Origin: Candidatus Gastranaerophilales bacterium
GTDB lineage: Bacteria > Cyanobacteriota > Vampirovibrionia > Gastranaerophilales > CAJFVJ01
Direction: 5' to 3'
DNA: 64,000 nt
Assembly (NCBI GenBank): GCA_944323485.1
Contig: CALUSR010000004.1
Span: 186,001-250,000, forward strand
Numbering within the stretch: the stretch's first letter is position 1; each line of letters starts with the position of its first letter. The notes under the pieces are model-generated. The model searched no databases and was not told the DNA's origin. It worked only from the letters and a program-made list of their open reading frames with translations. This document shows positions 52,372-61,912 of this stretch, piece by piece. Both the position numbers and the translations under genes were made by a program.

Positions 52372-53955
52372 ATGAAAAAAGAACAGACAAAAAGCCTGAG
52401 AGGAAACATATTCGGAGGAATAACCGCAGGCGTAATTGCTCTTCCTCTTGCTCTTGCCTTCGGTGAAGCAAGCGGTTTAGGTGCAACGGCAGGTTTATAC
52501 GGGGCAATCATTGTCGGATTGTTTGCAACAATTTTCGGAGGCACACAAACTCAAATTTCAGGGCCCACAGGACCAATGACTGTTGTTGTGGCATCAATTG
52601 TTGCAACACACCCGGGGAATTTCAGGTTAATATTCTGGACTATATTTTTAGGCGGTTTGTTTCAAATTTTGCTTGGAATAAGTAAAATAGGCAAACTCAT
52701 CAACTATGTGCCATATCCTGTTATATCAGGTTTTATGAGCGGGATAGGCATGATTATAATCATTTTGCAGACAGGTCCTCTGCTTGGTCTTGAGTCGCAT
52801 GGGACGCCTGTTCTTGCTTTTAAAGACTTCGTAAAATCTTATCATAATCTGGATATTCAAAGCGTAATATTAGGAATTTTAACCATTTTGACGGTATTTT
52901 TCACTCCAAAGAAAATAGCACAGAAAGTACCTCCAGCACTTCTTGCTTTGATATTTATCAGCATTATCGGAATTATTTTTGAATTTGATGTGAAGACAAT
53001 CGGCGAAATTCCTTCATCATTTCCTGAATTTCAACTCGGAAAAATACCTGTTGAAACGCTTTTTGCTCTAATACCAACAGCATTCACGCTTGCTTTGCTT
53101 GGTTCTGTCGATTCTCTTCTTACATCGCTTGTTGCCGATTCGATTACAAAAACAAAACATAACTCAAACAAAGAGCTTATAGGACAGGGCATTGGAAATC
53201 TTATTTCCGGATGTTTCGGCGGATTGCCCGGTGCAGGAGCAACAATGAGAACCGTTATAAATATTAAATCAGGAGGCACAACGAGAGTATCAGGCGTTGT
53301 CCACTCTATACTTTTAATATCGGTTATAATATTCCTCGCACCGTTTGCATCAAAAATACCGTTGGCTGTATTATCAGGAATTTTGATTAAGGTAGGATTT
53401 GACATCATAGACTACAAATTCCTAAAGCTCATAAAATACATGCCCAAATATGATTTGCTTGTTATGTGTATCGTATTTTTTATTACTGTCTTCTACGATC
53501 TGATTCTTGCAGTCGGGGTAGGAATAATTCTTGCCTCACTGTTGTTTGCCGCTAAAGTAGCCTCTCAGATGAATATAGATATAAAAGATGTCGAGCACTT
53601 TGAACAGGAAGAATGTCAGGACAAAATAAAAATTCTGCATATAGACGGTATTTTCTTCTTTGGCTCTGCCTCCCACATTATTGCAAAAGCAGAAGAGCTG
53701 CTTGGTGTTGAATGTCTTATTGTTGACTGCAAAAATATCAAAACAATGGACGTTTCAGCTATTTTTGCCCTTGAAGATATAATATCAAGACTTCATGATG
53801 TAAAAGCAGAAGTTATACTGATTTTGAATAACAGGTCTTTAGCTGTTAATCTTTTGAAACTCGGACTCTCAAAATTCATAACAAAAAAAGACATAGTCTA
53901 CGACTACGAAAATGCACTAAAGAAAGCATCAGAGCGCACAAACAGTTGTTCATAA
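52372..53955 (+). CDS. SulP-family anion transporter with STAS domain
   Basis: A 527-residue inner-membrane transporter. RGNIFGGITAGVIALPLALA opens the SLC26/SulP fold of about 12-14 helices; the FGGTQTQISGPTGPMTVV binding region, GSVDSLLTSLVAD and GCFGGLPGAGATMRTVINI follow. The C-terminal STAS domain (about 415-525) includes HIDGIFFFGSASHI and IVDCKNIKTMDVSA. Substrate could be sulfate, bicarbonate or a dicarboxylate; sequence alone does not settle it. GAGAGG precedes the ATG. Confidence 0.92.
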   Translation: MKKEQTKSLRGNIFGGITAGVIALPLALAFGEASGLGATAGLYGAIIVGLFATIFGGTQTQISGPTGPMTVVVASIVATHPGNFRLIFWTIFLGGLFQILLGISKIGKLINYVPYPVISGFMSGIGMIIIILQTGPLLGLESHGTPVLAFKDFVKSYHNLDIQSVILGILTILTVFFTPKKIAQKVPPALLALIFISIIGIIFEFDVKTIGEIPSSFPEFQLGKIPVETLFALIPTAFTLALLGSVDSLLTSLVADSITKTKHNSNKELIGQGIGNLISGCFGGLPGAGATMRTVINIKSGGTTRVSGVVHSILLISVIIFLAPFASKIPLAVLSGILIKVGFDIIDYKFLKLIKYMPKYDLLVMCIVFFITVFYDLILAVGVGIILASLLFAAKVASQMNIDIKDVEHFEQEECQDKIKILHIDGIFFFGSASHIIAKAEELLGVECLIVDCKNIKTMDVSAIFALEDIISRLHDVKAEVILILNNRSLAVNLLKLGLSKFITKKDIVYDYENALKKASERTNSCS

Positions 53956-53983
53956 AAAGACCCCTCTTTTCAAGGGGTCTTTT
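53955..53983. terminator. Bidirectional intrinsic terminator
   Basis: AAAAGACCCCT/AGGGGTCTTTT stem between converging sulP and lysC genes. Confidence 0.92.
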
Positions 53984-54007
53984 CTGGTATCGATATATAA
54001 AATTTTA

Positions 54008-55252
54008 TTAGCCGTTAACAACAGCGATGTCTTCTGCTTCAAGCTCAAATTTTTTGTGAAGAGCCTGAACAGCCTCTTTAGCATAACTCTTATCAATTAC
54101 ACAGCTGATTTTGATTTCGCTTGTAGAAATCATCTTGAGGTTGATTCCCTCATCAGCAATAGCTTCAAACATATCAGCGGCAATACCCGGTCTGTCTATC
54201 ATACCTGCACCGACAATGCTGACTTTTGCAATGTTTTTGTCAATAATAACTTCGCCAAAGCCGACTTCTTTTCTGATTTCATCAAGGATTGATACGGCTT
54301 TTACATAATCAGAATCATCAACGGTAAATGATATATCTCTTTTGAGTGTTTTCTCTCCGTAAGATTGAATAATCATATCAACACTAATGTTGTGTTTTGC
54401 AAGCTGTCCGAAGATTTTTGCAGCAAATCCGGGTTCATCAGGCACATTCAAAATTGCAATCTTAACCTGAGATAAATCAGCAGCTACACCGCTTACCGGT
54501 CTGTATATTTCCATATCATTTACTCCTATAATCAAAGTTCCTTCATCATCATGTTTAAAACTGCTTCTCACCCTCATCGGAACATTAAACTGTTTTGCAG
54601 TTTCAACTGAACGAGGATGAAGAACATTTGCACCGACTCTTGCAAGTTCAAGCATTTCTTCATAAGAAATAACATCCAATCTTGAAGCTCTTGGTACAAT
54701 ACGAGGATCTGCAGTGTATACGGCATCAACATCGGTATAAATATCACAGCGTGTTGCATTCAATGCAGCAGCAAGGGCAACTGCAGATGTATCAGAACCG
54801 CCGCGACCGAGAGTAGTAATTTCTCCTTCAGGAGTTACACCCTGAAAACCTGCTACTACTACTATCATACCATTATCCAAATTCTTTTTGAGTTTTTCTG
54901 TTTCTATTTTGATAATTCTTGCCTTTGAATGAACATTCTCAGTAATAATTCCCACCTGAGAAGCATTCATACTGATTGCTTTATAACCTGCTTCATGCAA
55001 GGCCATTGTCAAAAGAGCTATTGAAACCTGCTCACCTGTAGCAAGCAGCATATCCATCTCACGGGAAGAGGGAGCCTTCGAAATTTGAGATGCCAAATCT
55101 ACGAGATAATCAGTTGTATGTCCCATTGCAGATACGACAACGACAACCTGATTGCCGTTGTTATATTCTTTAATAACAGCCTGTGCGACATTCTTAATTT
55201 TCTCCGAATCCGCAACGGAGGTTCCTCCGAATTTTTGAACAACTATACTCAT
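54008..55252 (-). CDS. lysC: Aspartate kinase
   Basis: First step of the aspartate pathway (lysine, threonine, methionine, diaminopimelate). Kinase motifs [28 protein letters not shown] and the regulatory ACT pair in the C-terminal third ([16 protein letters not shown] and [17 protein letters not shown]) give the usual single-chain, feedback-regulated form; 414 residues is normal. It is the last gene of the fliO-neuB-Maf-TPR strand, 32 bp after the TPR gene. That is an odd place for a biosynthetic gene, although it may have its own promoter. Confidence 0.96.
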   Translation of the reverse strand: MSIVVQKFGGTSVADSEKIKNVAQAVIKEYNNGNQVVVVVSAMGHTTDYLVDLASQISKAPSSREMDMLLATGEQVSIALLTMALHEAGYKAISMNASQVGIITENVHSKARIIKIETEKLKKNLDNGMIVVVAGFQGVTPEGEITTLGRGGSDTSAVALAAALNATRCDIYTDVDAVYTADPRIVPRASRLDVISYEEMLELARVGANVLHPRSVETAKQFNVPMRVRSSFKHDDEGTLIIGVNDMEIYRPVSGVAADLSQVKIAILNVPDEPGFAAKIFGQLAKHNISVDMIIQSYGEKTLKRDISFTVDDSDYVKAVSILDEIRKEVGFGEVIIDKNIAKVSIVGAGMIDRPGIAADMFEAIADEGINLKMISTSEIKISCVIDKSYAKEAVQALHKKFELEAEDIAVVNG

Positions 55253-55284
55253 TTTTTCTGCCTATTAACCTCATACTTATTTAC

Positions 55285-57111
55285 TTATATAAAAGTATCA
55301 AATCTATCAGGAATGTCAAGTTTTTCAAGTGCTAATTTTAAATATTTATGAATAATTTCTTTTTTTTCGGGATTTTCTTCGAGCAATCTGCGAAAAGTTG
55401 ACTCAAAATATTCCATATCGCCAAGTCTTGCTCTGGCATATGCAATATTTGAAAAATAATCAATATTATCAGGTTCATATTTAAGCAAAAATTCAAGATT
55501 ATCTATCGCTCTTGTATAAAAAGAAACATCCTTGAGTCTGTCACCTATTTCAATCAGGACTACGGCAGAAAAGAGAATAATATCACGTGATTCGGGATAT
55601 TTGCTCTGAAGATTTTTCAAAACTTCATCAGCCTCGTTATATTTACCGAGTTCGACAAGCGATTCCGCTTTGCATAAATTTGCCGGAATAAAATCAGGAT
55701 CTTTCGAAAGGATATAATCTAATTTTTCAATACCGTCAACAAATTCACCTGCTCTCATAAGTGTTTTTGCATAATCGAGAACAACTGAAAGGTCTTCTTT
55801 ATTCAGCTGATAGGCTTTTCTCATTTTCCTGATAGCTTCTTTATTATTCCCCATATAAGAATAAATCATCGAAGCATCTACATAAGACTGAATATGCTCG
55901 GGATTGTAATCAATCATTTTGTTATAATACTCAAGAGCTTTATCAAGATTTCCTTTCAACCTGTATGCTGTCGCATAGTTGTAAAAAACATGTGTACTCG
56001 TACGGCTTTTTTTGCGAACAGCATCAAAACATCTTATGGCTTTGTCATAGTCTTTACTCTGCAAAAACAATTTTCCCAAATCAGAAATCATCTTTAAATC
56101 TTTAGGATGTTTTTTCAGCGCTTTCTTCATATAGTTTATTGCATCAAAGACATTCCCCGATTTAGATAGTGCAAGAGCCATATAATACTCCATAGTCACA
56201 TCATCAGGCGAAAGTTTTTCTGCAATTTTCAATTTATCAATCGAATCAACATACATGCCTGCGTTATACAGACACTCAGCCCAGGATAAATACAGAGCGA
56301 GATTATCAGTTTCCACTTTTTCTGCCGTTTCAAAGCAGCTTAAAGCTTTTTCTGTTTCGCCCATACCTACATATGATTTTGCAAGAATAATATAAGTTTC
56401 AATTTTCTGAGGATGGAGGTTTATGCTTTGTTTTGCATTCTCCTCCGCTTCTTTGAATTTATTCATTTTTAAAAGCGATAAAGCCTTATAATAAAAAGCT
56501 TCATAATTTTCAGGTTCCAAACTCAAAGTTGCATCAAATTTTTCAATAGCTTCATCATACCTATGCAGTTCAGAGCAGACTACACCCCATAGAAAAACAG
56601 CCTGAGCGCAGGAAGAATTTATTAAATAAGCCGTTCTGAATTTATCTTCAGCTTCCTCCCTTCTGCATCGTTTTGCAAGAGAAATACCCCAGCTTATATA
56701 TGTTTCGTAATTATGTTTTGCAAGCTTTGTTGCACTTTCATAATACTGCCATGCCTCTTCATCTCTTCCCTGCTCTGCAAGAGCAGCAGCGAGAAGGGTA
56801 TATCCTTTGACATATCTTGAGTCCATCCTGATAGATTCTTTGAACTTCAAAATAGCTTCTTCATACATTCCTTTTTTTGCAAAAGCAATCCCGAGATTTG
56901 CAACAACATCAGAAGTTTTTGATGACATCTGATTTGATATTTCAAATTTTTCGATTGCTCTATCAAGGTCGCCTAATTTTGCAAGGTAAATTCCCCAGTT
57001 CATATAAGCCTTAGCAGGCAGAGACAGTGATTTACCGAGCGTAGTATATTCTTCAATAAATTTATTTATATTATTTATTTTTTCTCTTATATCCTTAAGA
57101 AGTTTTTTCAT
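55285..57111 (-). CDS. TPR-repeat protein
   Basis: A 608-residue soluble protein made of about 15 tetratricopeptide repeats from residue 30 to 600. The pattern is clear in KAYMNWGIYLAKLGDLDRAI, VVANLGIAFAKKGMYEEAI and VFYNYATAYRLKGNLDKAL. No catalytic domain was found. The gene overlaps the DUF115/Maf gene by 17 nt. TPR proteins are frequent partners in flagellin glycosylation loci, so an adaptor for Maf or for flagellin is a reasonable inference. Confidence 0.88.
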   Translation of the reverse strand: MKKLLKDIREKINNINKFIEEYTTLGKSLSLPAKAYMNWGIYLAKLGDLDRAIEKFEISNQMSSKTSDVVANLGIAFAKKGMYEEAILKFKESIRMDSRYVKGYTLLAAALAEQGRDEEAWQYYESATKLAKHNYETYISWGISLAKRCRREEAEDKFRTAYLINSSCAQAVFLWGVVCSELHRYDEAIEKFDATLSLEPENYEAFYYKALSLLKMNKFKEAEENAKQSINLHPQKIETYIILAKSYVGMGETEKALSCFETAEKVETDNLALYLSWAECLYNAGMYVDSIDKLKIAEKLSPDDVTMEYYMALALSKSGNVFDAINYMKKALKKHPKDLKMISDLGKLFLQSKDYDKAIRCFDAVRKKSRTSTHVFYNYATAYRLKGNLDKALEYYNKMIDYNPEHIQSYVDASMIYSYMGNNKEAIRKMRKAYQLNKEDLSVVLDYAKTLMRAGEFVDGIEKLDYILSKDPDFIPANLCKAESLVELGKYNEADEVLKNLQSKYPESRDIILFSAVVLIEIGDRLKDVSFYTRAIDNLEFLLKYEPDNIDYFSNIAYARARLGDMEYFESTFRRLLEENPEKKEIIHKYLKLALEKLDIPDRFDTFI

Positions 57112-58954
57112 AGTGATTGATTAACACACACTCCATAGAAGATTTCAAATCCTCGTATTTATCCATAATTTTAGCACATAATTCCAACTCTAAGGAGATA
57201 TTTTTTCTGAATATATCAATATTCTGTAAATGTTCTTTTTGATATCCCTGAACATAGTTGAGCAAATCAACCTGCATATATGACGCTAAAAAAACATTAT
57301 TCATAATATTTGTACGCAAATAAGACAAATCGTCTTTCTCATCGTCATATTTAGCCTGCAAAAAGTTCAAATCAAAATTCTCATCTTCCGAAAAATCTTT
57401 GAGTTCTTTTGTTTTTTCATACACATAGACTGTCTTTTGATAAAGCAAATCAAGAATTTCTTTCTGTGAATCAAGATATTCATAGGCTTTATTTGAAAAT
57501 GCCTCCCATTCTTTTTTTGAAGAAACAAATGACTTATTCAACACTTCATCAACAAATGGTATTTTTTCATGCAAACTACCGAGGGCTTCTTCGATTGTTT
57601 CATAAGTCATACCTCTGATAAGAGCACCTTTTTTTGCAGTTGATACAATTTTTTCACCGTTTGATAATATCTCTTCAAATTGTTTTATGAACAGGAGATA
57701 ATCTTCTCTTGTCAAAATTTCTTTACCATCAGCCGATAAAACAGGAATTAGATTCTTTTCTACCTTTATACCGTTATAGTCAGAAATAAGTTTATCTTTC
57801 GAAACGATTTCCGAAAAAGCACTCTTTGCATAAGCGGTATTATCAGTCATAGCAAGGTCAAGACCGCTGTAAATTATGTTTGTAAAACCGAGAATTCTGG
57901 CTGCATAAAAAGCCAATATGCTAACAGATAACGATGATTCATGAGTTTTGATTCCGCCTGAATAATTATTCACAAGAGCATCTGCTATCTTATCAGTATT
58001 TGAGAAATAACAAATTTTATGCTTAAAAGGACTGTCACTCAAATATCCTTGAGCCCTTCCCTCAAAAATAAGAGATATATTTTCAAGTTTTTTATCATCA
58101 ACATCTTTATACCGTGAAGTAACTGCATTTATATCAGAAGCAACGACAAAATCAGGAATTATATCCTCTTCAATCAAATAAGCAAGCGCCGATGAAACAG
58201 CAAACAGAACAAACTTATCTCTTGATTCTTTTATTTTTGCTATATCATTCTTCAAAGAAGGTCCTGCAGCAGCAATCAGAGCTGTTTTTCCTTCAAACGC
58301 TCCACTAAACAAATCTATCGCTCTGATATTTTCGAAATTGTTCATATGATGGAGAATATTTTTTACCGCAGTGGAAGTTTTGTGAACGCTCAAAGTATTC
58401 ATATCAACAGTTTTATTTTTTATTACATCAAAAATCTCTGTTGATAGTTTGACCAAAACATCCTTGAACAAAACAGCGTACGACGGCAAATAGATAAACT
58501 CGATGTTATCACCGACCAAAAAATCAGACCTCAGCTGTTTGAGCAAATCATCAGGCTCGTTGAATATAAACACCCTGTCATCAAGAATTTCTTTTGAAAA
58601 ATCAACATACTCGAGAACAAAACGAATTATCTCCAATGACGGTTCAAACAGAAAAACTTTTGACTTTGCACTGACATATGCTCTTTTGAATAAATACCCG
58701 AGCCCTAAACCAAAAACAACCTGAATATCATTATTCTTAAGTTCCTGTTTTATATTTCTGAACCATATAGACTTCGCTTCTCTTATCGGGTCTTTTGCAT
58801 CATGCAGCGGAATATTTTTATAAATTAATATATAATCGCCGTTCTCTGCCCTAGCAGCTGATATATCTTTAAGGGCATCTGGTTTTATTCCGGCTATTTT
58901 ATCTGCAAGAGCTTTGTTTTTTATTTCAAGAGCTTCAAGATTATTTTTGAACAT
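57095..58954 (-). CDS. DUF115 / Maf-type motility-associated glycosyltransferase
   Basis: A 619-residue protein of the DUF115 (MAF_flag10) family. Core motif: GKTALIAAAGPSLKNDIAKI followed by the motif FAVSSALAYLIEEDIIPDFV and VASDINAV, then ILGFTNIIYSGLDLAMTDN. Maf proteins put nonulosonic acids on flagellin in several bacteria. The neighbours (NeuB-like and KdsC-like enzymes upstream, fliO at the operon head) support that role here. AAGGAGAG precedes the start, 13 bp after the phosphatase gene. It is in the cytosol, with no signal peptide. Confidence 0.87.
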   Translation of the reverse strand: MFKNNLEALEIKNKALADKIAGIKPDALKDISAARAENGDYILIYKNIPLHDAKDPIREAKSIWFRNIKQELKNNDIQVVFGLGLGYLFKRAYVSAKSKVFLFEPSLEIIRFVLEYVDFSKEILDDRVFIFNEPDDLLKQLRSDFLVGDNIEFIYLPSYAVLFKDVLVKLSTEIFDVIKNKTVDMNTLSVHKTSTAVKNILHHMNNFENIRAIDLFSGAFEGKTALIAAAGPSLKNDIAKIKESRDKFVLFAVSSALAYLIEEDIIPDFVVASDINAVTSRYKDVDDKKLENISLIFEGRAQGYLSDSPFKHKICYFSNTDKIADALVNNYSGGIKTHESSLSVSILAFYAARILGFTNIIYSGLDLAMTDNTAYAKSAFSEIVSKDKLISDYNGIKVEKNLIPVLSADGKEILTREDYLLFIKQFEEILSNGEKIVSTAKKGALIRGMTYETIEEALGSLHEKIPFVDEVLNKSFVSSKKEWEAFSNKAYEYLDSQKEILDLLYQKTVYVYEKTKELKDFSEDENFDLNFLQAKYDDEKDDLSYLRTNIMNNVFLASYMQVDLLNYVQGYQKEHLQNIDIFRKNISLELELCAKIMDKYEDLKSSMECVLINHYEKTS

Positions 58955-58967
58955 ATTTAATCTCTCC

Positions 58968-59453
58968 TTAATAAATCAGAGAATCAACCACTTCACGGAA
59001 GGCGCCATGCCCGCCGCAAAAGTTTGAAACAATAATATTCTCTGTTTCCTTAACTTTGAAATTCGCATCAGGTACTGTGATTGCTGTTTTGACAAACTTC
59101 AAAACTTCCAAATCATTTACATCATCACCTATGTAGCAAACTTCTTCAGGAGAAAAAGAATATTTTTCAAGTATGCTCTGAAAAACAGGCAGCTTAACTC
59201 TTATCCCCTGATGTACATCTTCTATTCCGAATCGTGCCGCTATACCGTCAATAATTTTATTTTTTTCTCCTGATATAATCCCGAGTTTATACCCGTGTCT
59301 TACGGCAAGAGCCATCCCCATAAGATCCTTAAAATTCAATTTTTTGACCTGCTCTTCGCTGTGTGTCGACACATACACTCCGCCGTCGGTTAACACACCG
59401 TCAACATCCGTGATAATCATCTTTATTTTATCTTTATGCTCTAATTGCAACAT
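58968..59453 (-). CDS. KdsC-like HAD phosphatase
   Basis: A 161-residue HAD-IIIA phosphatase of the KDO-8-phosphate/acylneuraminate-9-phosphate phosphatase group. ITDVDGVLTDGGVYVS carries the DxD nucleophile pair, IGDDVNDLEVLKFV the acidic motif and CGGHGAFREVVDSLI the typical C-terminus. Next to a NeuB-like synthase it most likely removes phosphate from a nonulosonate-9-phosphate. Its start ATG lies inside the end of the NeuB gene (13-nt overlap). Confidence 0.88.
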   Translation of the reverse strand: MLQLEHKDKIKMIITDVDGVLTDGGVYVSTHSEEQVKKLNFKDLMGMALAVRHGYKLGIISGEKNKIIDGIAARFGIEDVHQGIRVKLPVFQSILEKYSFSPEEVCYIGDDVNDLEVLKFVKTAITVPDANFKVKETENIIVSNFCGGHGAFREVVDSLIY

Positions 59454-60328
59454 ATTTCGTTTTTTACCCTTCTGAGTTTTTTCATTATCGCCTTTTCACT
59501 CTCAAGCACAGTTTTATGAGGAGAGCCTAAAATAGCCGGTACATTTCTTATATCCCTTACAAGTTTAATTAAACCTGCAGGCTCTAAACTTGCAGAATGA
59601 TCGCTTCCCCACATTGTCCTATCCAAAGTTATGTGTCTTTCAACAACACATGCCCCGAGCAAAACAGCTGCTGAAGACGGCATAATTCCCTTTTCATGCC
59701 CGCTGTAGCCTATCGGTATATTATATTTTTCTCTGAATGTTTGTATAACCCTGAGATTCAGCTCCTCATTCTCTGCAGGATAAGTAGATGTACACTGAAG
59801 CAAAACAAGATTATCTTCACCGAGAATCTTTATAGCATGGTCAATTTCCTCTTCAGAACTCATGCCGGCAGCAAGAAGAATAGGTTTACCCTTTGATTTT
59901 GTATGAAGAAGAAGATTATCATCAGTCAATGATGCAGAGGCTATTTTATAGCATGGCACATCAAACTGATTAATAAAATCAACCGATTGCTCATCCCAGC
60001 AAGAAGCAAACCACATAATATCCTTCTGCCTGCAATATTCATCTATCTCTTTGTATTCATCATAACCAAATTCAAGACCTCTTTTCAAATCTCCGTTTGT
60101 TTCACCGAATGGAGATGTTCTCGGTCTTTCAAGTTCTTCTTTTGTGTAGACAACATCAACTGTTCTCTTTTGAAATTTTACGGCATCACACCCGGCAAAC
60201 TTTGCTATATCAATAAGCTGTTTTGCTTTATCAACAGAACCGTTATGATTTATGCCTATCTCAGCAATAATAAAACAATGTTGATTATCACCAACAAGTT
60301 TATTTCCTATTTGGACGGTTTTTCTCAT
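59441..60328 (-). CDS. neuB: NeuB-like nonulosonate synthase lacking the SAF domain
   Basis: Condenses phosphoenolpyruvate with a hexosamine (or its 6-phosphate) to form a sialic-acid-like sugar. FIIAEIGINHNGSVDKAKQL, VKFQKRTVDVVY, YKIASASLTD, PIGYSGHEKG and VVERHITLDRTMWGSDHSAS are all NeuB barrel motifs. It stops at 295 residues; the C-terminal antifreeze-like (SAF) domain of about 60 residues found in NeuB is absent. A phosphate-type synthase is suggested by the phosphatase partner. It overlaps fliO by 4 nt. No CMP-transferase (NeuA) is in the window. Confidence 0.9.
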   Translation of the reverse strand: MRKTVQIGNKLVGDNQHCFIIAEIGINHNGSVDKAKQLIDIAKFAGCDAVKFQKRTVDVVYTKEELERPRTSPFGETNGDLKRGLEFGYDEYKEIDEYCRQKDIMWFASCWDEQSVDFINQFDVPCYKIASASLTDDNLLLHTKSKGKPILLAAGMSSEEEIDHAIKILGEDNLVLLQCTSTYPAENEELNLRVIQTFREKYNIPIGYSGHEKGIMPSSAAVLLGACVVERHITLDRTMWGSDHSASLEPAGLIKLVRDIRNVPAILGSPHKTVLESEKAIMKKLRRVKNEICCN

Positions 60329-60762
60329 TTTGCCCCCTCTTGTTTTTCGGAGATTTCTTTCAACATAACAATATCATTTGATGTAGAAGCTATCAAAAGC
60401 TTTTGACCTTTTACTTCTATAAGATGCAAAAATTTGTTCTGTCCTATCGGAGTTGTTGTGAGAACAGATATTGAGTTTTCTTTTGCTTCTTTTATTTTTC
60501 CTGATAATAACTTCTCAGCAGATACACCGACAAATTTTTTATATACCCACGCAAATAATAGTATCAGCAAAATAACGGTAAGCAGAGAACTAATCACGGA
60601 AAGATAGTTTATATCCGTCGATGACTTTTCCCCGACTTCAAAAGCAAACTCACTGTCATTATTCTGAGAAGATGTTTCTTTTCCTGTATCAACACCGGCA
60701 TAACAAATCTGAAAACCGCATAAAAATCCGCAAATCAGAAAAAAAGCAATAAACTTTTTCAA
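60325..60762 (-). CDS. fliO: Flagellar biosynthesis protein FliO
   Basis: A 145-residue membrane protein. Signal-like MKKFIAFFLICGFLCGFQIC, a Ser/Glu/Asp-rich linker, one membrane helix (about 53-75) and a cytosolic domain with SVLTTTPIGQNKFLHLIEVK and GQKLLIASTSNDIVMLKEI. This is the FliO layout; FliO stabilises FliP in the flagellar export gate. It heads the nonulosonate/Maf operon, overlapping neuB by an ATGA. It is the clearest evidence of flagella in the window. Confidence 0.85.
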   Translation of the reverse strand: MKKFIAFFLICGFLCGFQICYAGVDTGKETSSQNNDSEFAFEVGEKSSTDINYLSVISSLLTVILLILLFAWVYKKFVGVSAEKLLSGKIKEAKENSISVLTTTPIGQNKFLHLIEVKGQKLLIASTSNDIVMLKEISEKQEGAK

Positions 60763-60797
60763 TAATCCTACCCTTGTTCTAGTCTTTTTATTTTTTT

Positions 60798-60826
60798 ATT
60801 ATAACAGCGAAAAGATATATTGTTAA
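60798..60826 (-). promoter_or_regulatory. Sigma-70-type promoter for the fliO operon
   Basis: On the minus strand TTAACA (60821-60826) and TATAAT (60798-60803) are 17 bp apart. It is a housekeeping-type promoter and not sigma-28, and it shares its -35 bases with the divergent promoter of the kinase gene. Confidence 0.7.
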
Positions 60827-60848
60827 GTTAAAATGAAACTAATATAAT
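60820..60848 (+). promoter_or_regulatory. Sigma-70-type promoter for the histidine kinase operon
   Basis: TTGTTA (60820-60825) and TATAAT (60843-60848) are 17 bp apart. The -35 box overlaps that of the opposite-strand fliO promoter, so the two probably compete for polymerase or share a regulator. Confidence 0.7.
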
Positions 60849-60875
60849 AGAATTAAGATTGCATGGAGTGACAAA

Positions 60876-61901
60876 TTGTTTTTCAAATACACTTTATTAT
60901 TGGTAATTGTATTTTTTCTTTTATCTGTTTTGTATTTTATCAAATACAGAAAACTCAAAAATGAACATATAAAACTGAAAAAATTTCTAAAAAATGTTTC
61001 AAATACAGCTAATGCAGTCAGATACGGTGATTTATCAAGACGCATCGAAAAAAGCGACGTAAAACAAACTTCAACTATTATTTCAAACATAAATAAAATG
61101 ATTGAATCAATTGAAGACAGAGAATCTATGATAAAATCCTACCGCAGCGAGCTTGAAAATGAACTGCAAAACATAAATCAAGTTCATAAAGACTTCTCAG
61201 CCACCCTTATGCATGATCTGAAAGTGCCTGTTATAGCTGAAATAAATGCAATTAACTTATTTCTCAACGGAAGCTTCGGTGAAATCTCTGATATACAAAA
61301 GCAGGCGCTTGAAACAATGCTTGTCAGCTCAGAAGAATTGTTGACACTTCTGAACAGTTTGCTAGAAACCTACAAGTACGAAGTTGAGGGATTTCATTTC
61401 CAGAAAAGCACAACCTGCATGAAGCAACTAGTCGAAGAATGCTTGAAAGAAGTTATATTTCTGATTAAACCCAAAAACCAAACAATCGAACTCTACGCAC
61501 CTCATGAATCTTATCCGATAAACTTAGATAAACTCTATTTCAAAAGAGTAATCAAAAATCTCATAAGCAACGCATCATCATATACCCCAAACAATGGCAT
61601 AATAAAAATTTCTCTCGACGAAAAAAATCACAAAATAATCCTGAAAATCGAAGACAACGGAAAAGGCATCGAACCTGAATATATAGATAAAATCTTTGAT
61701 AAATATTTTTCTACATCAAAAAAATTCAGAAAAGTAGGAACAGGACTGGGATTATATCTTACAAAAAAAATTGTTGAAAAACACAACGGAACAATCTCCG
61801 TAACAAGCAAACTTAACGAGGGAACAAAATTTTTGATAGAAATCCCACAAAATCTCTTTGCTAAAGAGAACAAAATAACTTATAATAACAAACAAGTATA
61901 G
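60876..61901 (+). CDS. Membrane-anchored sensor histidine kinase
   Basis: A 341-residue kinase. One N-terminal membrane helix (about 5-24), a coiled-coil/HAMP-like linker, then HisKA with H113 in ATLMHDLKVPV and an HATPase domain with N box NLISNASSYTPNN, G1 DNGKGIEP and G2 GTGLGLYL. No periplasmic sensor domain is present. The start is TTG at 60876 with GGAGTGA five bases before it; no ATG gives a better N-terminus. Eleven bp upstream of the response regulator at 61913, so they form a two-component pair. Confidence 0.92.
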   Translation: MFFKYTLLLVIVFFLLSVLYFIKYRKLKNEHIKLKKFLKNVSNTANAVRYGDLSRRIEKSDVKQTSTIISNINKMIESIEDRESMIKSYRSELENELQNINQVHKDFSATLMHDLKVPVIAEINAINLFLNGSFGEISDIQKQALETMLVSSEELLTLLNSLLETYKYEVEGFHFQKSTTCMKQLVEECLKEVIFLIKPKNQTIELYAPHESYPINLDKLYFKRVIKNLISNASSYTPNNGIIKISLDEKNHKIILKIEDNGKGIEPEYIDKIFDKYFSTSKKFRKVGTGLGLYLTKKIVEKHNGTISVTSKLNEGTKFLIEIPQNLFAKENKITYNNKQV

Positions 61902-61912
61902 GAATTTTTAAA

